Shown here one piece after another: positions 7,949-17,469 of a stretch of 64,000 nucleotides of DNA. Position 1 is the first letter of the stretch. Every line of letters starts with the position of its first letter. This stretch comes from AC-32 sp963765785 (lineage in GTDB: Bacteria; Actinomycetota; Thermoleophilia; Gaiellales; Gaiellaceae), in contig CAVXXW010000001.1 in NCBI GenBank assembly GCA_963765785.1, positions 124,001 through 188,000 on the forward strand. Reading direction: 5' to 3'. Below the pieces are notes generated by a model, which saw only the letters and a program-made list of their open reading frames with translations, made no database searches and was not told the DNA's origin. A program made the translations under genes and the position numbers.

Positions 7949-9219
7949 TGGCGCTCGCTCCCGACAAGCCGAAGATCTACGAGGGCTCGCGCATCCCGCA
8001 GCAGGTCCCGACGATCCTGCAGCTCCCGGAGAACCTGCGCGACTCCGAGGACATCCTCGAGATCAACTTCGGCCCCAACCACCCGTCCACGCACGGCGTG
8101 CTCCGACTGGTGATCGAGCTTCACGGCGAGGACGTCGTCGGCCTGCGCGCGGTGATCGGCTACCTGCACACCGGCTTCGAGAAGAACATGGAGCAGAAGA
8201 GCTGGTGGAAGGCGATCACGTACGCGCCGCGGATCGACTACCTCTCCTTCCAGAACAACGAGCTCGTCTTCGTCGTCGCGGCCGAGAAGCTGCTCGGCCT
8301 GGAGGTCCCGGAGAAGGCGACCTGGATGCGCATGTGCCTCGCCGAGCTGAACCGGATTCACTCGCACCTGGTCTGGCTCGCGACGGCCGCGCTCGAGCTC
8401 GGGGCCATCTCGATGTTCTGGTACTGCTTTCGAGAGCGCGACTCGATCCTCGACCTCTTCGAGATGGTCACCGGGACGCGCATGCACACGCGCTACTACC
8501 AGGTCGGCGGCCTGGCGGAGGACATCCCGTCCGGGTTCTTCCCGGAGGCGCGCAAGTTCTGCAACTGGATGCCGAAGGCGGTCGACGACTACGAGGCGCT
8601 AGTCGACCAGAACGCGATCTGGCTCGAGCGCACGAAGGGCATCGGGCTGCTGTCAGCGGAGGACGCGATCGCGCTCGGCCAGACCGGCCCGGTGCTGCGC
8701 GGCTCCGGCGTCGACTGGGACCTGCGCAAAGCAAGCCCGTACCTCGCGTACGACCAGGTCGACTTCGACGTGCCGGTCTACGGGAACGGCGACGTCTGGG
8801 ATCGCTACAAGGTCCACATGGACGAGATGCGGCAGTCGACCCGCATCGTCGCCCAGTGCCTCGACAAGCTCGAGGCGATGGAGGGGCAGCCGTGGATCGC
8901 GGACGACCGGAAGGTCGTGCTGCCGCCGCGCGAGGAGCTCCACACCTCGATGGAGTCCCTCATCCACCACTTCAAGATCGTCACCGAGGGCTTCTGCGTC
9001 CCCGAGGGCGAGGTCTACGTCGCGGTCGAGTCGCCGCGCGGCGAGCTCGGCTGCTACGTGGTCTCCGACGGCGGGCCGAAGCCGTGGCGCGTCAAGTTCC
9101 GCGCGCCGAGCTTCGTCGCGCTCGAGGCAACCGCGACCTGCATGTCCGACGCGCTCGTCGCCGACCTGATCGCGATCGTCGGCTCGCTCGACACGGTCAT
9201 GGGCGAGGTCGACCGGTGA
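7948..9219 (+). CDS. nuoD: NADH-quinone oxidoreductase subunit D
   Basis: The protein is 423 residues and, with NuoB, forms the quinone-binding pocket; it is related to the NiFe-hydrogenase large subunit. The family motif FGPNHPSTHGVLR is near residue 45, and YLHTGFEKNME and the conserved C-terminal SLDTVMGEVDR are present. The metal-binding cysteines of hydrogenases are absent, as expected. The ATG overlaps the nuoC stop, and the stop overlaps the nuoE GTG. Confidence 0.97.
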   Translation: MALAPDKPKIYEGSRIPQQVPTILQLPENLRDSEDILEINFGPNHPSTHGVLRLVIELHGEDVVGLRAVIGYLHTGFEKNMEQKSWWKAITYAPRIDYLSFQNNELVFVVAAEKLLGLEVPEKATWMRMCLAELNRIHSHLVWLATAALELGAISMFWYCFRERDSILDLFEMVTGTRMHTRYYQVGGLAEDIPSGFFPEARKFCNWMPKAVDDYEALVDQNAIWLERTKGIGLLSAEDAIALGQTGPVLRGSGVDWDLRKASPYLAYDQVDFDVPVYGNGDVWDRYKVHMDEMRQSTRIVAQCLDKLEAMEGQPWIADDRKVVLPPREELHTSMESLIHHFKIVTEGFCVPEGEVYVAVESPRGELGCYVVSDGGPKPWRVKFRAPSFVALEATATCMSDALVADLIAIVGSLDTVMGEVDR

Positions 9220-9689
9220 GCACGGCCGAATTCGACGCCAAGGTGCGCAAGCTGGCGGCGCAGTTCCCGGACTCGAAGACGGCGATCCTGCCGGCACTCC
9301 GGCTGGCGCAGGAGGAAAACGGCGGCTGGCTCGACACCGAGTCGTTCGAGCGTGTGGGCGAGGCGCTCGGGCTGACGCCGGCGTACTGCCAGGCGGTCGC
9401 CTCCTTCTACGACATGTTCCACTTCGCGCCCGTCGGCCGGCATTCGATCGAGGTCTGCACCAACCTCTCGTGCGCGCTGTCCGGCGCGCAGCACGTGGTC
9501 GACGCGTTCGAGTCCGAGCTCGGGGTCGCGCCGGGCGAGACGACCGAGGACGGCGAGATCACGCTCCGCACCGTCGAGTGCCTGGGCGGCTGCGGCTACG
9601 CGACGGTCGTCGCCGTCGACAACCGCTACCGACAGTTCGTCAAGCCCGAGGACGTGCCGGAAATCGTGGAGGACGTGCGTGCCCCTTAG
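9216..9689 (+). CDS. nuoE: NADH-quinone oxidoreductase subunit E
   Basis: The protein is 157 residues of the NADH-dehydrogenase module and carries a [2Fe-2S] cluster on a thioredoxin-like fold. Cysteine ligands are CTNLSC and, about 40 residues later, CLGGCG. The N-terminal helical part includes AILPALRLAQEENGGW. The GTG at 9216 overlaps the nuoD stop (GTGA), and the stop lies inside the beginning of nuoF. Confidence 0.96.
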   Translation: MSTAEFDAKVRKLAAQFPDSKTAILPALRLAQEENGGWLDTESFERVGEALGLTPAYCQAVASFYDMFHFAPVGRHSIEVCTNLSCALSGAQHVVDAFESELGVAPGETTEDGEITLRTVECLGGCGYATVVAVDNRYRQFVKPEDVPEIVEDVRAP

Positions 9690-10995
9690 GTCGATGCTGC
9701 TGGCGGGCGCCGACGAGCGCGACCTGACGAAGCTGGCCGAGTACCAGGCGATCGGCGGTTACGCCCAAGCGTCGAGGGCGCGGGCGATGAGCCCGGACGA
9801 CCTGATCGCGGAGCTCCAGGGGGCAAACCTCCGGGGACGCGGCGGCGCAGGCTTTCCGATGGGACGCAAGGCCTCGCTCGTGGATCGCAAGAGCGCGAAG
9901 CCGAAGTACCTCGTCGTCAACGCCGACGAGTCCGAGCCAGGCGCCTTCAAGGACCGCGAGGTGATGGGGCGCGCGCCGCATCGGCTGCTCGAGGGCTGCC
10001 TGATCGCCGCGCACGCGATCGAGTCCCGCAACGTCTTCATCTACATCCGCGGCGAGTACCTGACCGAGTACGAGATCCTCGCCAAGGCCGTCGCCGACGC
10101 GCACAAGGCGGGGATCTTCGGAGATGTCGACGTCACGGTGTACCGCGGCGCGGGGGCCTACATCTGCGGTGAGGAGACGGCGCTGCTCGAGTCGCTCGAG
10201 GGAAAGCGTGGCCAGCCACGCCCGCGGCCGCCGTTCCCGCCGGTTCAGGGCCTCTACATGTCGCCGACCGAGATCAACAACGTCTGCACGATCGCGACGC
10301 TGCCCGCGATCCTGGAGCTCGGGCTCGACGGCTTCACCAGCATCGGCACGCCCGGCTCGCCAGGGACCGTGCTCTTCTCGATTTCCGGCAACGTCGAGAA
10401 GCCGGGGAACTACGAGCTCGAGCTCGGCACCTCGATGCGGGAGCTCATCTACACGCACGCGGGCGGGATCGCCGGCGGCCGTCAGCTGAAGGCGGTCATC
10501 CCGGGCGGCTCGTCCGTGCCCGCCCTGACGCCGCGCCAGATCGACGTTCCGCTCGACTTCGACTCGATCGGCGCGATCGGGACCTTCTTCGGCGCCGCCT
10601 CGCTGATCGTGGTCGACGACCGCTGCTGCATGGTCCAGCTGGCGCTGCGCTCGACGAAGTTCTACATGCACGAGTCGTGCGGCAGGTGCACGCCCTGTCG
10701 AGAAGGGACGCGCTGGGTCGTCCAGCTGCTCGAGCGAATCGAGGCCGGTGACGGGACGATGGCCGACCTCGACCTGCTGCGAGACGTCTGCGACCGGATC
10801 GAGGGCAAGTCCCTCTGTGCGCTCGGCGACTTCGCCGTCTGGCCGGTGCAGAGCTACTTCGACAAGTGGCACGACGAGTGGGTCGCGCACGTCGAGCAAG
10901 GCGGCTGCCCCTTCGGCGGCGAGTCGTCGGTCGAAGGGATCGTCGCGCCATCCGACCAGCACACCCACTTGCCCGTCGCGACGGTGCCTGCGTGA
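9679..10995 (+). CDS. nuoF: NADH-quinone oxidoreductase subunit F (NADH/FMN-binding)
   Basis: The protein is 438 residues and is the electron entry point of complex I: it binds NADH, FMN and a [4Fe-4S] cluster. Visible are GRGGAGFPMGRK (nucleotide/FMN loop), NADESEPGAFKDRE and CGEETALLESLEG. The cluster ligands are in ESCGRCTPCREG plus SLCALGDF. The GTG start at 9679 has a GGAGG six bases upstream and overlaps nuoE by 11 bases. Confidence 0.97.
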   Translation: MPLRSMLLAGADERDLTKLAEYQAIGGYAQASRARAMSPDDLIAELQGANLRGRGGAGFPMGRKASLVDRKSAKPKYLVVNADESEPGAFKDREVMGRAPHRLLEGCLIAAHAIESRNVFIYIRGEYLTEYEILAKAVADAHKAGIFGDVDVTVYRGAGAYICGEETALLESLEGKRGQPRPRPPFPPVQGLYMSPTEINNVCTIATLPAILELGLDGFTSIGTPGSPGTVLFSISGNVEKPGNYELELGTSMRELIYTHAGGIAGGRQLKAVIPGGSSVPALTPRQIDVPLDFDSIGAIGTFFGAASLIVVDDRCCMVQLALRSTKFYMHESCGRCTPCREGTRWVVQLLERIEAGDGTMADLDLLRDVCDRIEGKSLCALGDFAVWPVQSYFDKWHDEWVAHVEQGGCPFGGESSVEGIVAPSDQHTHLPVATVPA

Positions 10996-13175
10996 GCTCC
11001 CCGGAGCTCGTCACCGTCACGATCGACGGCCGCGAGGTGCAGGTGCCGAAGGGCACCGGCCTCGTCGAGACGGCACTCGTGGCCGGGATCGAGATCCCGG
11101 TCTTCTGCTACGAGCCGCGACTCGGGCCGCCCGTCGGCGCGTGCCGCATGTGCCTCGTCGAGGTCGAGGGCGTCCCGAAGCTGCAGGCCGGCTGCACGAT
11201 GAGCGCCACCGACGGGCTCAAGATCCGCACGGCGCAGACGTCGGCCAAGGCGGCCGACGGCCAGAGCGCGACGCTCGAGTTCATCCTCGTCAACCACCCG
11301 CTCGACTGCCCGGTTTGCGACAAGGGCGGCGAGTGCCCGCTGCAGGACCTCACCTTCCGCTGGGGGCCGGGCAACACGCGGATGGAGTTCGACAAGCGGA
11401 CGCTCGAAAAGCCGATCCCGGTCTCGCCGACGATCGCGCTCGACCGCGAGCGCTGCATCCTCTGCTACCGCTGCACTCGCTTCTCGGAGAGCGTCTCCGA
11501 GGACGGCCAGCTCGTCGCGCAGAACCGCGGCGCGCAGTCGGTGATCGCGACCTTCGACGACCGGCCCTACCGAGCCCCGTTCTCCGGCAACGTGATCGAG
11601 CTCTGCCCGGTCGGCGCGCTCACCTCGACCCAATACCGCTTCGAAGGGCGCCCGTGGGAGATCCAGAACGTGCCGACCGTCTGCGGCCTCTGCCCGGTCG
11701 GCTGCAACACCGCCGTGACGGTGCGAGAGGGCAAGGTCAACCGGGTTCTCTCGCGCAACCACCCCGAGATCGACGAGGGCTGGCTTTGCGACAAGGGACG
11801 CTTCGGCTTCTCGCATCTCTACGCCGACGACCGGATCCGCGACCCGCTGCGGCGCGTGCGCCTGCGCGGGCTCGAGGAGGTCTCGTGGGACGACGCGATC
11901 GACGACGCCGAGCGGCTGCTGCGCGAGTCGGAAGGCCGGATCGTGACCACGCTCTCCGGGTCGGAGACGGTCGAACAGGCCTACGCGCTCGGGCGCTTGC
12001 TGCGCAGTGGTCTCAACGCGCACACGGCCGTGCTCCCGGAAGAGACGAGCCCGGCGCTCGACGCGTTCCGGCTGCCGCTTTCGGCGATCCGCGACGCCGA
12101 GCTCGTGGTCGTGCTCGGCGACGAGCCGGTCGCGGAGCGCGCACCGATCGTCGAGCTCTGGCTCAAGGCCGCGCGCCGCAACGGCGCCGAGGTCCACCAC
12201 GCCGGAGACGCACTCGAGAGCTGCCGCCGCATGGCCCGCCCCAAGGACGAGCTCGGCAGCCGCCTGCGCGAGAGCGACCGCGCGATCCTGATCTGGTCGA
12301 GCGAGGAAGGCGCGGGCGGCGCGCACCTCGCGGCGCTGGCCCGCCAGCTGGGCTTCGCCGACCGGCCGGGCTGCGGCGCCTTCCACCTGCCGCGCACCAC
12401 GAACGGCCGCGGCGTCGCCGACGCGTGGGCCGCCTCGGACGACGGCGAGGGCGAGACGCCGGAGGAGATTGGCCTCTTGGTCGTCTCCGGCGACGAGGCT
12501 GCCGCCGACCTAAACGTCCGCGCGCTCGCCGAGCGCGCCGAGCGCGTGCTCGTGACCTCGATGTTCCACGGGCTCGCCGCGGGGTGGGCCGACCTGGTCC
12601 TGCCGGGCACGAGCTACCTCGAGCGCGACGGAACGTACGTCAACCTCGAGGGCCGGCTGCAGCGTCTGCGCCGCACGTCGATCCCGCCCGCACCGGATGA
12701 GCTTGCGTGGATCTCGAAGCTGGCCGAGCGCTTCGGCGTCGAGCTCGACCCGTTCCCGTCGGCAGTCTTCGCCGAGCTGTCCGCCAAGATCTACGACGGC
12801 CTCCCCTTCGGCGAGGTCGGCGAGCACGCGCCGCTGCGGACCCGCAGCGAGGCGCCGGCGCCGGAGCTGCCCAAGGAGCCGCCGGCGCCGAAGGGCGAAG
12901 GGCTGCGCCTGATCCGCTACAAGGCGCTCTTCTCAGGCCCGGCGATCGAGCGCGTGCCGGAGCTGCAGTTCCAGCGCCCCGAGCCTGAGGTCGAGCTGTC
13001 GGGCAAGGACGCCGCCGCGCGCGGGATCTCGAGCGGCGACGCGGTCCAGGTCTCCCACAACGGCCATTCGGTCGAGCTACGCGCGCTGGTCAGCCGAGGC
13101 CTCCGGCCGGGCGTCGTCCGCATCGCGAGCGAGCACGCGGGCGACCTCGGCGGCATGGTGGAGGTGAGCGCATGA
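10992..13175 (+). CDS. nuoG: NADH-quinone oxidoreductase subunit G
   Basis: The protein is 727 residues. The N-terminus is a [2Fe-2S] ferredoxin domain with CYEPRLGPPVGACRMC, then the His-Cys segment CPVCDKGGECPLQD, then CILCYRC for further [4Fe-4S] clusters. A molybdopterin-oxidoreductase-like domain follows, opening with CGLCPVGCN (an additional cluster N7-type motif, found in only some lineages). The acidic C-terminal third is less conserved. GTG at 10992 overlaps the nuoF stop, and the stop overlaps nuoH (ATGA). Confidence 0.96.
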   Translation: MSSPELVTVTIDGREVQVPKGTGLVETALVAGIEIPVFCYEPRLGPPVGACRMCLVEVEGVPKLQAGCTMSATDGLKIRTAQTSAKAADGQSATLEFILVNHPLDCPVCDKGGECPLQDLTFRWGPGNTRMEFDKRTLEKPIPVSPTIALDRERCILCYRCTRFSESVSEDGQLVAQNRGAQSVIATFDDRPYRAPFSGNVIELCPVGALTSTQYRFEGRPWEIQNVPTVCGLCPVGCNTAVTVREGKVNRVLSRNHPEIDEGWLCDKGRFGFSHLYADDRIRDPLRRVRLRGLEEVSWDDAIDDAERLLRESEGRIVTTLSGSETVEQAYALGRLLRSGLNAHTAVLPEETSPALDAFRLPLSAIRDAELVVVLGDEPVAERAPIVELWLKAARRNGAEVHHAGDALESCRRMARPKDELGSRLRESDRAILIWSSEEGAGGAHLAALARQLGFADRPGCGAFHLPRTTNGRGVADAWAASDDGEGETPEEIGLLVVSGDEAAADLNVRALAERAERVLVTSMFHGLAAGWADLVLPGTSYLERDGTYVNLEGRLQRLRRTSIPPAPDELAWISKLAERFGVELDPFPSAVFAELSAKIYDGLPFGEVGEHAPLRTRSEAPAPELPKEPPAPKGEGLRLIRYKALFSGPAIERVPELQFQRPEPEVELSGKDAAARGISSGDAVQVSHNGHSVELRALVSRGLRPGVVRIASEHAGDLGGMVEVSA

Positions 13176-14161
13176 ACGGCGAGCCGTGGTGGATCGCGGC
13201 GATCGAGGCGTTCCTTGTCATCAACCTGCTGCTGCTCACCTTCGCGTACATGACGTGGGTCGAGCGCAAAGTCCTCAGCCGGATGCAGCTCCGCTACGGC
13301 CCGAACCGCGCCGGCCCGTTCGGCCTGCTGCAGCCGATCGCCGACCTGGTCAAGCTGATCCGCAAAGAGAGCTTCTTCCCGGCGAGCGCGGTCGACGTCC
13401 TCTACATCTTCGCGCCGGTGCTGTCGGCGTTCACCGCGCTCGCCGCGTTCAGCGTGATCCCCTTTGGACCGGGCTGGGACATCGCCGGCTACCAGGTGAA
13501 CGGCGTCGTCGCGAACGTCTCGATCGGGCTGATCCTGGTCTTCGCACTCAGCTCGCTCGGGATCTACGGCTTCATCGTCGGCGGCTGGGCCTCGCACTCG
13601 AAGTTCGCGCTGCTCGGCTCGATGCGCACCTGCGCGCAGATGGTCTCGTACGAGGTCTCGCTGACCTTCGCCGTGCTCGGCGTTGTGATGATGGGCCGGT
13701 CGCTCAACCTCGTCGACATCGTCCACAAGCAGCACGACACGATCTGGTTCGCCGCGCCGCAGGTCGTCGGCCTGCTCGTCTTCTTCATTGCCGGCGTGGC
13801 CGAGGTGAACCGCCCGCCGTTCGACCTGCCTGAGGCCGACACCGAGCTCGTCGCCGGCTATCACACCGAGTACAGCGGCATGCGCTTCGGCCTGTTCCAG
13901 ATGGGCGAGTACGTGAACATGATCACGCTCTCCGCGCTGACCGTGACGCTCTTCTTCGGCGGCTGGTACGGGCCGTGGGCGCCGCTCGGGCCGCTCTGGT
14001 TCCTGATCAAGCTCCTGATCGTGATCTTCTTCTTCCTCTGGATCCGAGCGACGGTTCCGCGGCTCCGGTACGACCAGCTGATGCGCTTCGGCTGGAAGGT
14101 GCTCCTGCCGGTGGCGACCCTGAACGCACTGATCACCGCGGCCTGCGTGGTCGCCTTCTGA
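13172..14161 (+). CDS. nuoH: NADH-quinone oxidoreductase subunit H
   Basis: The protein is 329 residues with about eight transmembrane helices; it links the peripheral arm to the proton-pumping arm and lines the quinone channel. Family motifs are ERKVLSRMQLRYGPNRAGPFG near residue 28, PFDLPEADTELVAGYHTEYSG and the C-terminal RATVPRLRYDQLMRFGWK. Start and stop both overlap neighbouring genes by four bases or fewer, so translation is likely coupled. Confidence 0.97.
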   Translation: MNGEPWWIAAIEAFLVINLLLLTFAYMTWVERKVLSRMQLRYGPNRAGPFGLLQPIADLVKLIRKESFFPASAVDVLYIFAPVLSAFTALAAFSVIPFGPGWDIAGYQVNGVVANVSIGLILVFALSSLGIYGFIVGGWASHSKFALLGSMRTCAQMVSYEVSLTFAVLGVVMMGRSLNLVDIVHKQHDTIWFAAPQVVGLLVFFIAGVAEVNRPPFDLPEADTELVAGYHTEYSGMRFGLFQMGEYVNMITLSALTVTLFFGGWYGPWAPLGPLWFLIKLLIVIFFFLWIRATVPRLRYDQLMRFGWKVLLPVATLNALITAACVVAF

Positions 14162-14667
14162 TGGCCCGCCCGAACCTCAATCCGATGGACACCGTCAAGG
14201 GCTTCGGCGTCACCTTCAAGCAGATCTTCAAGAAGCCGATCACGCAGCAGTACCCGGAGTTCAAGCGGCCGGTCTACCCGCGGTTCCGGGGGCGTCACCG
14301 GCTGCACCTGCACGAGAACGGGCTCGAGAAGTGCGTCGGCTGCTCGCTCTGCGCGGCCGCGTGCCCGGCTGACTGCATCCGCGTGGTCGCGGCCGAGAAC
14401 ACGGCCGACAACCGCATCTCGGCGGGCGAGCGCTACGCGCGCATCTACGAGATCAACATGAGCCGCTGCATCTTCTGCGGCTACTGCGAGCTGGCGTGCC
14501 CGTTCGACGCGATCACGCTCGGCAACGAGTTCGAGATCTCCGAGTACTCGCGCGACGACCTGATCTACACGAAGGACATGCTCCTGGCCGAGCCGATCAA
14601 GAAAGTTCCGGTCGCCGACCCGGAGCTCTACGACACGCCGATCCCGTACTACAAGGCCCACTCGTGA
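14161..14667 (+). CDS. nuoI: NADH-quinone oxidoreductase subunit I
   Basis: This 168-residue ferredoxin-type subunit carries two [4Fe-4S] clusters (N6a, N6b) that pass electrons to NuoB. The two cluster motifs are CVGCSLCAAACP and CIFCGYCELACP, each with a complete CxxCxxCxxxCP pattern. The first ATG (14161) overlaps the nuoH stop by one base and gives the usual family length. Confidence 0.97.
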   Translation: MARPNLNPMDTVKGFGVTFKQIFKKPITQQYPEFKRPVYPRFRGRHRLHLHENGLEKCVGCSLCAAACPADCIRVVAAENTADNRISAGERYARIYEINMSRCIFCGYCELACPFDAITLGNEFEISEYSRDDLIYTKDMLLAEPIKKVPVADPELYDTPIPYYKAHS

Positions 14668-15221
14668 TCGTCGCGTCGTTCTCGAACGTGCTCGTCTGGG
14701 CGATCTGGGTGCTCGCGGCGTTCGCCTGCGTCGGGACCGGGATTGCGGTGATCTCGTTCTCGAACCCGTTCTACTCGGCGCTCTCGCTGATCGGGAACCT
14801 CGCCTCGCTCGCGGTGCTTTACCTGCTGCTCTCGGCCGAGTTCGTGGCCGCTGCGCAGGTGCTCGTCTACGCCGGCGCGGTGATGGTCATGTTCCTGTTC
14901 GTGATCGCCTACCTCGGAGGGCGGGCGGATGCGCCCTGGGCGGGCGGGCCGAGCTGGCAGGCACTCGGCGCGGTGGTGGCCTCGGCGGCGCTCTTCGTCG
15001 AGGTCGTCGTCGTGGTCGGCCTGAAGACGAGCGGCCGGCTCTCGCACAGCGCGCAGATCGACTCGGCCTACGGACGGCCGGCCGAGATCGGGCGGCTGTT
15101 TCTGACCGACCACCTGCTCGCGTTCGAGATCACCTCGATCGTGCTGCTGATCGCGGCGGTCGGCGGCGTCATCCTCGGCTCGCACTCGCGCGAGCACCCG
15201 GTCGAAGGGGTCGGACAATGA
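14664..15221 (+). CDS. nuoJ: NADH-quinone oxidoreductase subunit J
   Basis: The protein is 185 residues with five transmembrane helices. The family's conserved YAGAVMVMFLFVIAYL segment (third helix, with its pi-bulge region) is near residue 65. GTG at 14664 overlaps the nuoI stop. The TGA stop (15219-15221) forms the edge of a perfect hairpin at 15221-15238. Confidence 0.95.
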   Translation: MIVASFSNVLVWAIWVLAAFACVGTGIAVISFSNPFYSALSLIGNLASLAVLYLLLSAEFVAAAQVLVYAGAVMVMFLFVIAYLGGRADAPWAGGPSWQALGAVVASAALFVEVVVVVGLKTSGRLSHSAQIDSAYGRPAEIGRLFLTDHLLAFEITSIVLLIAAVGGVILGSHSREHPVEGVGQ

Positions 15222-15238
15222 GAACGCATACGCGTTCT
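15221..15238 (+). repeat. Perfect hairpin directly after the nuoJ stop
   Basis: AGAACGC and GCGTTCT pair around an ATAC loop. Its placement at a stop codon mirrors the nuoA and ccmC repeats, but the sequence is different and no longer element can be aligned. It lies 39 bases before the nuoK start and could influence stability or ribosome reloading. Confidence 0.5.
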
Positions 15239-15276
15239 TGGATGACGGGATACGGGCCGGCGGTAAGGGTCGTGAC

Positions 15277-15585
15277 GTGAAAGGTCCCGATGTTGTCTGG
15301 TACCTCTGCGTCGCTGGGTTCCTGTTCTGCACCGGCGCGCTCGGCGTTCTGATCCGGCGCAGCCCGCTGATCGTGCTGCTCTCGCTCGAGATCATGCTCA
15401 ACGGCGCAAACCTGGCCCTGATCGCGTTCGCGCGGCACTACGCGCAAGGCGCCGGTCAGATCTTCGCCCTGACCGTGATGGCGGTCGCGGCCTCTGAGGT
15501 CGTCGTCGGCCTCGGCCTGATCGTCGCGATCTCGCGCCGGCACCTCGAGCTCGACGTCGACAAGCTCTCGACGCTCCGCGGATGA
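15277..15585 (+). CDS. nuoK: NADH-quinone oxidoreductase subunit K
   Basis: This 102-residue membrane subunit has three helices. The helix-2 glutamate sits in LLSLEIMLNGANLAL and a second one in AASEVVVGLGLIVAI, both needed for proton transfer in the family. The frame is open up to an ATG at 15238. GTG 15277 is preferred because it gives the normal 100-residue length and has AAGGG 8 bases upstream. The end overlaps nuoL (ATGATG). Confidence 0.94.
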   Translation: MKGPDVVWYLCVAGFLFCTGALGVLIRRSPLIVLLSLEIMLNGANLALIAFARHYAQGAGQIFALTVMAVAASEVVVGLGLIVAISRRHLELDVDKLSTLRG

Positions 15586-17469
15586 TCGCCGCCGCCTGGA
15601 TCTGTCTGATCTCGCCGCTCGCCGCGACCGCGCTGATCACGGTCGCCGGCAACCGGCTCTCACGCCGGGGCGCGGGCTTCCTCGCGACGCTCTCCGTCTT
15701 CGTGTCCTTCATCGCCGCCGTCGTGGCGTTCGCCGGCCTGCTTGGCGACCCGCCGGTGCAGCGCTATCACCCGTCGACGCTCTGGAGCTGGCTCACCGCC
15801 GGGACCCTGGACTTCGGCCTGCGGATCGTGGTCGACCCGCTCTCGGTGATGATGATGCTGATCGTCTCCGGCGTCGGGATGGTGATCGTCCTCTACTCGA
15901 TCGGCTACATGGACGGCGACGACGAGGAGCGGCGCTACTTCGCCTACATCGCGCTGTTCGTCTTTTCGATGCTGCTGCTGGTCCAAGGCGGCAACCTGCT
16001 GATGTTGCTCATCGGCTGGGGCCTCGTCGGCCTGTCGTCGTACCTGCTGATCGGTTTCTGGCACAAACGGCCGGCCGCGGTTGCCGCCGCGAAGAAGGCG
16101 TTCGTAATGAACGCGATCGGCGACGCGACCATGGCGCTTGCGCTGTTCCTGCTGATCCAGAAGACCGGTTCGCTCAACTTCGAGAACGTCTTCATCGCGG
16201 CGCCCTCGCTGAGCAACTGGACGGCCAACCTCGTCGCGCTCGGGCTGCTCGGCGGCGCGGTGGCGAAGTCGGCCCAGCTGCCGCTCCAGACGTGGTTGCC
16301 CGACGCGATGGAGGGCCCGACGCCCGTCTCCGCCCTGATCCACGCCGCCACGATGGTGACCGCTGGCGTCTACCTGATCGTGCGCACCGCGCCGCTGTTC
16401 GAGCAGGCGCCGAAGGTGCTCGAGCTCGCCGCCGGCCTCGGCGCGGGGACGCTGCTGATGGCCGGGCTGATCGCGCTCGTGCAGACCGACATCAAGAAGG
16501 TGATCGCCTACTCGACGATGTCGCAGATCGGCTACATGTTCCTCGGGGCCGGAATCGGCGCGTACCCCGAAGGCGATGTTCCACCTGATGACGCACGCCT
16601 TCTTCAAGGCGCTGCTCTTCCTCGCGGCCGGCATCGTCATCCACGCCCTCGCCGACGAGCAGGACATCCGCAAGATGGGCGGCCTGCGGAAGCTGATGCC
16701 GCTGACCTTCGTCGCGTTTCTCGTCGGCTCGCTCTCCCTCGCCGGCATCCCGCCGTTCTCCGGCTTCTTCTCGAAGGACTCGATCCTCGCTTCGCTGCTC
16801 GCGAACGGCTGGTACGGGGAGGTCCTCTGGGTGGCCGGGATGATCGGCACGTTCCTGACCGGGCTCTACGCCTTCCGGCTGCTCTTCATCGTCTTCCTGG
16901 GCGAGCCGTCCCCGTTCGTGCGCGAGCACTTCCACGCGCTCCGCCGCGACCTGGTGGGGCTCACGCTGGCGATCCCGGTCGGCGTGCTGACGGTGCTCGC
17001 GGCGATCGGCGGGTTCCTGCAGTTCGCGAACGTCTGGACGCCGGTCACGAACTGGCTCGAGCCGGTCGCGCGCCCGCTCGTCGAGGCGACCGGCACGCAG
17101 GAGGCGGTCTCGTCGGTGATCGCCGTCCTGCTCAGCCTCGGCGGGATCGGCGTCGCGTGGCTGCTGTACGGCTCGAAGACTTCCCAGGTGCCGCGCGTCG
17201 CCTGGGCGCAGACGCTCTTCGAGCGGAAGTTCTACTTCGACGAGGCTTACGACTTCGCGTTCTACCGGCCGGCCGTCTGGGTCGCGAAGGCGCTCGCGCG
17301 CTGGATCGAGCAGCCGCTCGTCTTCGGCTCGGTTCGCGAGCTCGCCCAGGGGATCGGCCTGGTCGGCCGCGACACGAGCCGCATCCAGACCGGCCTCGTC
17401 CGGACGTACGTGTTCGCGATCGCCGCCAGCGTCGCTGTCGTCACGCTCGTCTTCGTGGCGGTCCGCTGA
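15582..17469 (+). CDS. nuoL: NADH-quinone oxidoreductase subunit L, interrupted by a +1 frameshift
   Basis: This is the antiporter-like proton-pumping subunit. The first part (15582 to about 16571) ends in GYMFLGAGIGAYPE. The continuation AMFHLMTHAFFKALLFLAAG lies in the next frame from about 16573 to 17469. Removing one A from GAAGG at 16569-16573 restores AYPEAMFHL and a normal protein of about 628 residues with some 15 helices and the C-terminal lateral helix. Because the operon is otherwise intact, the shift is probably a sequence error. After the shift the wrong frame stays open into nuoM and produces a misleading 1107-codon ORF. The stop overlaps the nuoM ATG. Confidence 0.93.

Noticed and set aside
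15221..15238. nuoJ hairpin as a third copy of the post-stop repeat
   Set aside because: It sits at a stop codon but shares no alignable sequence with the nuoA and ccmC copies.
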